In this document: positions 1 to 11,200 of the stretch, one piece after another
Position numbering within the stretch: the stretch's first letter is position 1
How the letters are laid out: every line of letters starts with the position of its first letter
Assembly (NCBI RefSeq): GCF_963678635.1
Contig: NC_087064.1
Span: forward strand, 45,369,346-45,433,345
Direction: 5' to 3'
DNA length: 64,000 nt
DNA from: Symsagittifera roscoffensis
Lineage: Eukaryota; Xenacoelomorpha; Acoela; Convolutidae
The notes under the pieces: model-generated
Databases searched by the model: none
Seen by the model: only the letters and a program-made list of their open reading frames with translations
Told to the model about the DNA's origin: nothing
Position numbers and translations under genes: made by a program

Positions 1-1239
1 GCACTGTAGTGACCCTTCACCGAACTGCGAATATCCGAGTTAAGCACCTTAATTCGGAGATTAAACAAACCCGGAGGGGTATAGTATTACTAATATTATT
101 ACTTATATAGCCTATATTAATAGTCTTATATCATTTTTCAGTGAAAAACAACGAAAACAGACCGGTTTTTAGGGTCAAAATAGCGATATTTTGATCCCCC
201 CACAAGTCGCGATTTTTGAGATATCGATATTTTTTGAAACGGAAAAAAGCGCTAAGTTAGTGTGTTACATCGTAACTGCACTACTGTAACAAGTAGAACC
301 GGTTAACTTTAGTTCGGAAGTGGTTGGAACTAGTTTGGTACCAAAAACCAAATTTTCCCAATTTTTGATAGTAAGAAACACTAAAAATTTAGAAAATTTT
401 TTGAAATTTTTGAGGTAGGACAGTAAAAATAGTTGTTCGGACAACGTCCACTAGTGAATCTACAAGTCTTAAAATCCGCTACCCGAAAGCCTTCCGGGTT
501 GCAGAGAAATCGAACATAACGTGTTTGATTTGGTGGATTCATCAATCCGGAGGGGTCCAGGTAGCATAGTTTTTCGCAAATTTTTTCTACAATAGCGTTT
601 TAGATCGGGTCTTTTGCATTGAACTAGAAGAGTATAGGCCTTCTGAGCTCGGATCAATAAATTTTAGGTCGAAAGGACCAGATTTGCGGAAAAAGTTAGG
701 CGGAACCTATAAGAGAGAAAATTTTTTGAGTTCGGAAAAAAGACGTTTTGGTTAATAACTTTGGAACTACTGATCATATCGAGTTGATCTTGGTACCAAT
801 AGATCAGAAATTAGCTGAGCTTACTAATTTTTCGGAAAAGCGAGCGAGAAAATTTTTTGAGATTGTTTTTAGCAAATTACACAAATCCGGAGGGGTACAC
901 CCTTCACGTTTTATAAATTTTTCTAAAAAACCCTTATACCCCTACCAAAAGTTGATAGCGATTGAACTAAGTAACTTAAGACAGTTCTAGACAAAAAGGG
1001 AGGGCTGAAGGCACAAGACAACCATAATAGAGTCGAAATTAGGCAAGTGATAAGACCCTTCACCGTTAGTGTGAATTGTCAAATAAGTGCCTTAACTTCA
1101 ATCCGGAGGGGTCTAGGAAAGGATCCTATACCCTTCCCAGTTAATTCAAACAGCATAAGAGCAACGCAGAACGTATCCGGAGGGGTATAAGCTGAAATAA
1201 AGAAAACTACAAAAAGCTACTTTGACAGAGCTAAGGGCT

Positions 1240-1450
1240 CCGAAGTCAGAGGGGTCCGAATCCGGAGGGGTCTACTTTCCACAAAACCGGAGGGGTCCGA
1301 ATCCGGAAGGGTCTTATAGTCGCTAATTCGGAGGGGTCCAAATCCGGAGGGGTCTACTATTAACTAACTCGGAGGGGTCCCAATCCGGAGGGGTCTATAT
1401 TCTGACACTCCGGAAGGGTCCTATTTGTGCCAATCCGGAGGGGTATCATT
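1240..1450 (+). repeat. Dense cluster of G-rich CCGGAGGGGTC motifs
   Basis: About ten copies of the motif or one-base variants (CGGAGGGGTCC, CCGGAAGGGTC) lie in 210 bases. Several form close pairs about 17 bases apart. More isolated copies occur near 70, 545, 886, 1100 and 1176, and one in the LTR near 22433. The flanks between motifs are not conserved, so this is a repeated site rather than a simple tandem repeat. The minus-strand relative has an equivalent cluster near 52000..52180. Confidence 0.85.
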
Positions 1451-1793
1451 TTATTAAGGACTTAGGTGAACGAAAGAAAAACTAAAAAGCGAGAGGTATT
1501 AGGTTATTAATACACAGGATAGGTATCAGTGACTGCACTGGTAACTTGCCTCTCAAAAAGAACCAGACTAATACAAAACAGGTCCGAACTCGGATATTCG
1601 CGACACTAAGTCTAAATTAAAAAGAGCGTGACTCATTGGTGTGGATTGAAACATAATACGTTTTTGGGAAAAGTGACTGCCCTGAGGATTTTAGTAGGTC
1701 TAGCTCGGGCAGTCCGAAGGCAGATAGGTAACACAGTACTCGGTGGGTGCAATAGACGCCCACTTGAGAAAATCACTGCCTTCAAAGTTTTGT

Positions 1794-1816
1794 CTGTTTG
1801 GTGCAGCACCAAGCAG
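1794..1816 (+). promoter_or_regulatory. Conserved palindrome / RNA hairpin in leader
   Basis: CTGTTTGGTGC, one base, then GCACCAAGCAG: eleven paired positions with one T-G wobble. The relative (minus strand, near 51575..51597) has CTGTTTAGTGC and GCACTAAACAA at the same place. The inner G-C pair became A-T, and the wobble became T-A. Pairing was therefore kept while sequence changed. The flanks (TTCAAAGTTTTGT / TTCAAGTTTTGT) confirm the alignment. A role in packaging, dimerisation or translation is inference. Confidence 0.65.
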
Positions 1817-2220
1817 GGAAAGCTTTTTCTTTAAAAGACAGGTTCGACTATTGTACTGCAACCGACTAAGAGTACAAGACACATACGTTTTTTATATATA
1901 CATTCATATTGTGTCAATATATATTTTTTGTTTTTGATTTTAAATCAACCTAAACTGTGCTTGATTGGGTAGTGACTACACTATCTTTTAAATTGACTGA
2001 TAACATCATATTGTGCTAGTTTCCAGATCTTTGGACCGATAATCGGCTAGTGTGAATAAATTTTATACAAACTGTACTCTGACAACATACAGGGATTCGT
2101 GGTCACTATTTAATAGAATCGGGTGAAATTTATTGTGTTGTGTCATTATTATTGTTAATAAAACTATAAGGTCTCTAGCAATTGAGTCAAGAGTAGGCAT
2201 AGGAAAGTGACAAATAAAGA

Positions 2221-5200
2221 ATGAGTTTAGACAAGTCGAGGATACCAAAACGAGGTAATAGCTCTAGGAAATTCATACCTGAAAAGCAAAGAAAAACGAT
2301 GACCGATCCTTTTGTGGATTGGATCAAGCGAACCCGGTCCGATAAAGAGGGGACGGTTTCAGGCAGAATGGTTGAAACGAGAAGTCAAAAGACCTCAGAA
2401 GAGCGAAGAGAACTGTTAGAAGTGGAGGTCAATACGGACCATACCATGAACGACAACCAGGGAGTAAATGGACTGGAAGGGAGAGGCAGAAGGCTGGCGA
2501 GTGAATCTACTCCGGTAGAACAAGGCCATGATTTTGCCACTTCCACCGGGACGTTGGATCGAGAGGAGATGTCGGAACTGTCCGACATCTCAACTGAAGT
2601 AACGGCGACTAGAAGATCTCCGACAGACAACACTATGATGGCAGGCGGAATGGGGAAACAAACAACGTCATCATCATTCTCAGAAAGAATGAAGAACACC
2701 TTCGGAAACATCTTTCCATTCAGCATGGGAGGAGGAGCAGGAAACGATGGGGAATCCCAGGAGGAAGAGGATGAAGAGGAGCAAGGGGACTTTGGATCTC
2801 AAGTCAGCCTCAATAGTTCGATCCATGAGAGTGAGGCACACGTCGGAAGAGAGACTGGAACCATGGATAAATTTGGTGTAGTGACAACGATAAGCAAAGA
2901 GGCAAACACACCGGGCCAGTCGAAGGACTTCGCGATCAGGACAAGTTCGGAGCCACAACCTGAAGAGAGTAGAACCAGAGGGCTTGGCAACGCGTTAGCG
3001 GATCCTGAAATGGATAATGAAAAGACGTCAAGACAGAGAGTCAAGGCCCGGATCTCGACCAGCACGAAGCTACCTGGAACCGACAGAGTTACACCACCAC
3101 TAGTGACGCCACTCATGGATAACGGGGCAGCACTAGAGGAAGCCTTAAACAACATAGTGGGCAGTTTAGGAGAACAAAATGAACAGATGTCGATAAGGAT
3201 GAGTGAACTAGAAAGAGCAGTTCACATTGAAAGAGAAAGTCTGCGGGAAGAAATAAACCGCAACAGACAAGAAGTTGACAGAAGCGAAAAACGCTTGAAA
3301 GAAAGAACGGACGAACATATGACGAGGAACTTGTCGCGAATGACAAGAGAAGCGGAACAGAGGGAGTTACGCTTAAGAGCCGACATGGAGAAGTTAAGAA
3401 TTCAGCAAGAGCAGTCTCTTGGGTCTCTTGACACAAAGATAGACGCGATGATGGAGAGGCGAACGCAGGCTATCATGGATAGGTTGGACGGGCTACTAAG
3501 CAGCAAGAGTGGACCAAAAGAAGGAGAGCCGAACTCGGGAGGTCCCAGCAGGGAACCGAGGGTGAACTTCAATGAAAGGAGGAAGACATATGGATCCACT
3601 AGAGGCAGGGGCAGTTCATCAGGCTATGCCACAAGGAGTAATACAGCATGGGGCCCGAACAGTAGAGCGAGTTCAACGGGGAACAAACAAACCTCGAACG
3701 AACGACCAACGCAAAGCACACATGCGACCGGGAGAAGCGATTCTGGCAACATGGGGCATACAAGCCCGAGGAGGAGTCACATGGGCCAAGCGGGAAACGC
3801 TCATGGTGATTCGGATTGTAGGGATGTACCGCACACAGAGCCTTCGACAAGGTGTGAGGACACTCAAGCGGGACACTCAAGGGATGCTACGGCTATGGCC
3901 ACAGCATTTGAACCCCTGAACAGGTCTTTGGAGACATTCCTGACGCGGTTATCTAGAACCAATGAACGCAGTGAAAAGTCCAGAAGAGTCTTTAAGAAAC
4001 CAAGATGCTACAAAGACGAATCTGATGGCTGTATTGATACCTGGATAGAGGTAATGAAGCTGCATTTCGAGGAAGAAGACTTGTCTGAGAGACAGGAATG
4101 CAGCGCGCTCACCAGCAACTTAGAAGGGACAGCCCTGAACTGTGTCATGGCCAAGAAACAGTATCAACGTGACACTGCTGAGAAAATCTTCGAAATTTTA
4201 TTAAACCGTTTCGGATCAGGGGTGCAGGGACACCAGGCGATGATGCGCTTCGAGAAACGGAGGCAGCGGGAAGATGAAACTATAGACAAGTTTCTCGATG
4301 ATTTGGAAATGCTGAGAAGACGCAGCCAACCGGATGAGTCAAATCGAAGGATGAACCTGGCCGTAGCCTCAAAATTCATCGATGGTGTGAAAAACGATGA
4401 ACTTCGTACGATGCTAGCAACGCATTACACACCACTATCAACTAATGCGCCAACACCGGAGGAGTTGAGACTCAAATCGAAAGAGTATCTATTGCTGAAA
4501 CCTCCTTCGAGATCTGGATATTACAAGAACAATTATGGCAATTTTAACAACGGACCAGCGAACCAAGGGAACAATTGGTACAAACCGAGGGACGATATGG
4601 ACAAGAGACGCTCTTGTGCTAATTGTAGTTCAACAGACCATCATGTGTCAGCATGCCCAGCTTATAAACAAGGCATGAAAGCAATAGGCTTTAGCCTCGA
4701 GGACGAAGATGCGTCAGAGTTGGAACATGAGGATTTCATGAGAGGAGTAATTGCGAAATTCGGCCAGAGGTGTTTCTTTTGCAACTTGGAAGGTCATTTT
4801 AAATCAGACTGTCCACAATTCTGGGATGCAGTGGCAGACATCAAGCATCCAAGGCATGAAGAAGCTTTATCAGGAGTGAAAGCAAGCAAGGCTCGACTTT
4901 TAAACGAAGCAGAGGCACGCAGGAAGGACAAACCTCAAGAGCTGGCGGCAAAGAAAATGCAAGCGGTAACAGGAGAAGCACGTGAACCGGAACCAGCAAC
5001 TGCGGCCGATGACTTCAAGATCGATTATAAGGCAGCCGCAAAGGATGCTTTAAATAGAGTACAGCAGGAATTGGTGACGAAAGAGATCGAACAAAAAGTG
5101 AAACTTGAACTGGAAAATGAAAAGCTTCAGGAGCAACTGAATACCTTCGAGGCAACGGAGTTCGAAGAGACGAAAACACCAAGCAGTTTAGATATGAAAC

Positions 5201-8200
5201 TTAAAGTGATCTCCGGTAAGAGGTTCGGCATGGCGCCGCAAGGAAAGAAGATACAGTCGATAATCTCAGTGGCTGGACACCAGGTAATAAGAAATTTGAG
5301 TGAACCATCAGAGTTCACTTTAATGCATTTGGACACATATGCAGATTATCTGAGGCAGGTGGAGCCACGCACTGAGTCGAGAGCTGTGCGAGCACTACTA
5401 ACGACGGGTGGCCCTCGCATGAAGAAACTTCATGGACGCTACTTGGAGGTCTATGGGCCGTATCAAATAATGCTGAACGTGGATGGAATCAGCATCTACA
5501 CCAGGAATTACATAACAACAGATGATGACCAAATGGGGCAGATCTATTTGGGTGAAGAGGAACTCAAAGTCCGCAGGATAGGCCATGACGCCATGATGGA
5601 ACAAGACGCGGTACATATTGGATATGAAGCAGATGTGACAGCACACCTGCTTGACACCAACGGAACAAAAATCGGAGTCACAGGGCTTCTGGACACAGGC
5701 GCGGTGGTAAGTGTGATGCCGATAAAAACCTGGGAGAGAATGGGCTTCACGCGGGAAGATCTGATTCCTACGAATCTCCGACTAGCCGCTGCAAATCGAG
5801 GAGCTATCTACGTAGCCGGAAGAACACCGGTGACGGTCCTTCACATGGGAGGACGGAACCTTTGGATGAGCTTCCTGGTGGTAGAGAATCTGGACGACGC
5901 CGACCAATTCATCTTGGGCAGAGATTTTGTCAGGAATTTTGACGTGATGATTGACTTGAACAACGGTCTAATACGGATTAGAAACCCGGACCGAAAGTAT
6001 GTTAAGAGACCAATTAATAGGATAATAACAGATGAAAATAAGGTACCAGTTTTTTTGGATAGAAAAGTAAAGTTACAACCAGGACAAGCTGTAGTAGCAA
6101 TTTTTAGAATGAGAAATTTAAATTCGTTAAGTGATAGCAAACAGGTTTGCTTAGTACCGAATCCAAATAGTCAGAGTTCGGTGATTTTAGGCCGGAGCTT
6201 CTCGGTAACGCGAAACGGACTGTGTGTCAGTGTGTTGTTGAACACACTGGACACCACGGTTTCAATCCAGCGTGGAAAGAAGCTTGGTTACGCATTGCCG
6301 ATGAGGACCGACTATGAAGAGACACAAAACTTGAAGAAATATAGTGTGAAAGACTGTCCTTATCATGCAAATAAAGATAAAATCTTAAAGAGAATTAATG
6401 AATTAAAATCTATTCATAAATTGTTTTCAATGAAATCCGAAACGGACGACGGCTTATCAAGCTGCTCGAATTTTCCGGAACGCCCCTCGTCATATGAACT
6501 AGATTCTGACAAACCGGTTTTGCCAGAAATAGAACATTTAAAAGGAAAAATAGGTGAGGGAGATTTTGAAAAATTGCGGGACCTCCTAAATCGGAACGCC
6601 GAGGTATTTTCAAAACATAAGGCGGACATCGGTTGCTGTAATTTCGTCGAACACGAAATCGAACTAGAAGAGGGCGCCGTTCCCCATAGGGAAGGCGCAA
6701 GGCGAATGACGCCACATAAATCGGAAGCGTGCCGAGCGGAAATAGAAATGTTGCTTGAATACGACATGATAGAACCCTCGAAATCACCATGGGCTTGCGG
6801 AGTAGTAATGGCGAAAAAGAAAGGGGGGCAGCTTAGATTTTGTTGCGACTTTCGTTACTTGAACGCGGTAACGATTAAAGATGCGTACCCGATACCGCGA
6901 ATAGACGAGAGCCTATCCAAACTTGGTGATGCAAAGTTCTTCACCACATTGGACTTGGGTTCTGCCTTCTGGCAGGTTCCTCTGCGAAAGAAGGACAGGG
7001 AGAAAACCGGATTCGCGTGCGAATTGGGGTTGTACCAGTGGAAGAGGATGCCCTTCGGCTTGTGCAATGCAACAGCAACCTTTCAAAGGCTGATGGCTCA
7101 GGCTTTGACAGGAGTGACCAAAAAGTACGGGAATCTCTTGATGTGCTACGTGGATGACGTAGTCATAGCGACACCAACCCTGGAGGATCACATTGATCGA
7201 CTCGATGAGGTCTTCGGATGTATGAAAAGAGCAGGCTTGAAATGCAAACCATCGAAATGTGAAATCCTTAGGGATTCGATCAAGTACCTGGGAAGAATGG
7301 TGGACAGGCATGGTGTGAGGCCAGATCCGGACGCAGTGGAAGCAGTGTTGACATGGAAAGCTCCGAGAACGGACACACAGCTCATGAGCTTCCTAGGGTT
7401 TGCCAATTACTACCGAGAATTCATTAAGGGATATGCGGACAAAGTGTATCCGATGCAGAAGCTGATGCGCAACAAAGGGAAGAAGTTCGAATGGAACGAT
7501 GAAGCACAAGTTGCTTTCGAGAACATAAAGCGGGAACTGTGCGAAGCGCCAGTGCTAGGCATGCCTACAGAAAAGGGCATGTATGTTCTTGACACGGACG
7601 CATCGGTGGTGGCCATCTCAGGAATCTTGCATCAAGAGCAAGAATGGAACGGAAGAACAGTTCTCCGTCCCATTGCATACGGCAGCAAGGTCCTGAGTGA
7701 CACAGAGATGAAATATGGCGCACCAAAAGCAGAAATGTTTGCAGTAGTTACCTTCGTGGAGAAGTACCGTGCATACTTGGGGAGCGCTCCCTTCAAGTTA
7801 CGCGTGGACAACAGAGCGTTATCCTGGTTGAAGACCTACTCGATGGATCAGAGTTATATTGGTAGATGGATAGTCAGATTGGATGGCTACCATATGATAA
7901 TCGAACATAGGATGCGTGATAAACATCAGAATGCTGACAGTCTCAGCAAGAAAACTGAGTTCTATGAAAGATTGGAGCAGAAGCAGGCCAATCAGGCGGA
8001 AGTAAAGGAGGGATTCTCGTTTCTGGACAAAGAAACTTATGAAGCGCTTCCCTTAACGAGATGGTTGGATAAGTCTGGACATCCAATTCCAGGGCATCCT
8101 GAGTTACCTGTAGAGAAAGCAGCTGAGATAAAGATCCTGTCCAAGGAGGATCCAGTCCCCTTAGATTTGTTGCTGCGCTCGAACCTGGTCCAGCAAGAAC

Positions 8201-11200
8201 TCTCTCGCATGAATATAAACAGCCTCTCATTATTGGATAAAACGGTGCAAGTCACACCACAAGTAATGCGGATGCTGGGTGGATTGTTAGAAAGAGAAGT
8301 GACCAGAGATGACCCCGAGTGGACAGCAGCAGTGGCATCGCTAACAGTCAGTGAGAAAGTGAAGATCATGCCGTCCAGACAACAGCACGAGGAGAACAAG
8401 AGGGATTGTAGGACAATAGTTCAGCAACTAGTATCCTCAATACCCCAAGAGATTTTAACCAGTACTTCTTACGGACGGAAAGAACAGGGGAGCAGCAAGC
8501 GAAAGAAAACCGTCACCTTTGTAGACCGGGAAAAAGAGGGTGAAGAGGTAGAACAAAATCTGCTGCAAGACTATTTGTCCGGGGAGAAGGATGAGGAGAG
8601 AAACCAGCAATCACAAGATCAACACCCGGGACAAGTGAATTTGTCCGGGGAGTCCGAGATAGACGAGAAAATTCCTGATGAGAAACAGGACCTAGAGAAC
8701 AAAGTTTTGTACGGGGAGTTCAGATGGATGCGAAGGAAATACGGACATGATCTGGAAGAGCGTGCAGTCTCCAGTACAACACCTTCGACGGATGATAAGT
8801 CAGAAAGCTCGAGAATGAACACCTATTCAGACAGGGATTCGACCTCGGGATCAGAACTGTCAGAACTGGCGATACACACGCTACTAGTGGAAACTCGGGC
8901 GAGAAACCTGGACAGAGAGGTGTACCAGGATCCTGACAGTGATCGCTACCTAATACCAAGCGAAAGAGTCTTTGACAACGCAGCGGATGACTTAGAAACG
9001 ATAGCGGTATCGAAACGTTCGATAAGCCTGTTGCCGCAGAAAGAGGTAGTCAGGACTGATCTTCAGCCGTTTCAACAAGTAACACAACCGTTGGCGAAGA
9101 TTTGGTGCGTTAAGATGGAAGAAGACACACATCAGCCCAACGAGCTGAACAGTCAGATGATAGTCATGAAGACGTACTTGAAGGCGAGATACAGACTCTC
9201 GGACCTTCTAAGGGCGCAGAGAAATGATCGCATGACAAGCAACCTAAAAAGGTGGATAGAAAACGGTGCACCTGACAAAGGTGACCTGGAAGAAGACAGC
9301 TATAGGATCCTGAGACAATACTTCATGCAGAAGGAGGGGAGATTATATCTGAACAAGGACGGGATCGTGGCTTGCAGGAGAAGAGAAGAAGACAAGGTCT
9401 TATACAAATATAACGCGATAGTGTTGCCGCAACTCTATCAGACAGAACTATTATTCAGGTCGCATGATCAGATGGGCCATCAAGGGATCGACAAAGTGTA
9501 TCAGAGGATCCTGAAGCGCTTTGAGTGGCCTGGGATGAAAAAGGCATGCGAGAAATGGGTGACAGCATGTCTGTCATGCCAACAGGTCAAGGATCCTAGG
9601 AAGTTGCGATTTCCTTTACAATCAATTGAATCGTCTGAATTCAACGAGGTGGTGCAGATAGATCACCAGAAGATATGCATGACAGACAGCGGTTACAACC
9701 AAGTCTTGGTCATGATAGATCACTTCACGAAGTATGCAGAGGCCGTGCCCTGCATAACTGCCTCAGCGGAAGAGACATGCGACCACCTGATCAATACGTG
9801 GATAGCAAGACACGGATGTCCAATGACGTTTCAATCGGACAATGGAACGGCTTTCGTAGGCGAGCTTACGAAAGAGCTTATGAGACGGTCACAGGTCGCT
9901 CAGGCTCACTCCACGACATACCACCCTCAGACGAATGGCTTAGTGGAAAGACAGAATAGGACGTTAGTATCGATGCTGAGAGTATACTGTTCCAGGTATA
10001 TGACCGATTGGGACAGATACCTTCCACAGGTGATGGGAGCTTATAATAGCACGCAACACTCCACCACTGGAGTCAGTCCACACATGATGCTGACGGGACA
10101 CGAGAAATCTTTACCCTTGACATTCTTCTACCCAGAGTATGAGGGAAAGAAAACATCCCCACAGGTCTACGTAAGGGATGTGATCAGACGCCAACAGGAG
10201 TTGAACGACTTGTGTAGACGAAACACTCAGCAGGCACAGGCAAGGCAGAGGAAAAGATTCGACAAGAAAGCAGCTGGTGCAAAGGCTTACTCGGTGGGAG
10301 ACTACGTATGGGTATTTCAGAACGTTATACCACCGAAAGGGACAAAAAAGCTTCTGAAGAAGTGGAGGGGACCCTTCATGATTACAGAGGTGCACCAAGA
10401 GGGACGCTTTTATAGACTGAGTACTGGCCGAGCCGCCCACTACGAGAACATCAAGCCACACAATCCATCGACAGAAGACTGGTGTATACCTGCAGACATG
10501 GAAGAAGGGGATTATCTAATGATGGATCCTGCTTGTGAGGTCAATGAAAAAGGCACCAGGGAGAAGAACGATGGAAACGAAGTCGTAGAGGAAGGTACGG
10601 ATACACCATTGGACCTGGATCCAAACGAACAGATCGAAGCGGACGATGAAACCTTGCCCTACGCAGAGGAAGATTGGCAGGATTCCGAACAGACAGAGGT
10701 TCCCAAGAACATGGAACCAGATCTTCCGTTCACGATGCAGACTCGTCAGAAAGACGGGACGAGACTAAGAAAGAAATACAATCCTTACGGTGACGACTTT
10801 GTAGTGGATAGGATAGATCTAAAGAAAATAGTGGAGGAAGTAGTGGGTTTAGAGGAAATAACAGTGTCACAGGACATTGGCATAGTCGATGATCACAACG
10901 ATGAGTGGGTTGACGACTGGTCGAAACCCGAGGTGGAGTTCGACGATGAGCAACAGCAGTCAAATGAACAAGACCTGACGAACCTGCGTGTCTTAGAGTG
11001 GCTGAACGAAATGACATCAGACCCTGATAAGACCAGCGTTACGATTCAAGACGTAGATCGCGAAAGCGCGAAATACATTAAGACCGAACGAGATGATCCT
11101 TCCTGGGCTGCCCAGGAAGGACAACTTCTCATTCCAGCTTCTAATCTTGACTTAATACCCGGTATGCGATCGACGGGGACGCCGATGGATATTTTTGTCC

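Larger units (their letters stand above)
1..2220 (+). other. Long untranslated leader of the giant element
   Basis: No long reading frame exists here; short ATG frames are not conserved in the minus-strand copy. The leader is at least 2.2 kb in the window and about 2.76 kb in the relative (51215..53976). It is dominated by copies of a G-rich motif (CCGGAGGGGTC and variants), by matching C-rich blocks such as GACCCTTC, and by a covarying palindrome at 1794..1816. With so many upstream ATGs, cap scanning to 2221 would be inefficient. Splicing, internal entry or shunting is therefore inferred, not shown. Confidence 0.75.

Noticed and set aside
748-990. Small plus-strand frame in the leader
   Set aside because: Not conserved in the relative's leader and contains the repeated leader motif; likely chance.
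1240-1450. Regular short repeats resembling a CRISPR array
   Set aside because: Unit and spacer lengths vary, the motif is short and G-rich, and the context is a eukaryotic retrotransposon leader.
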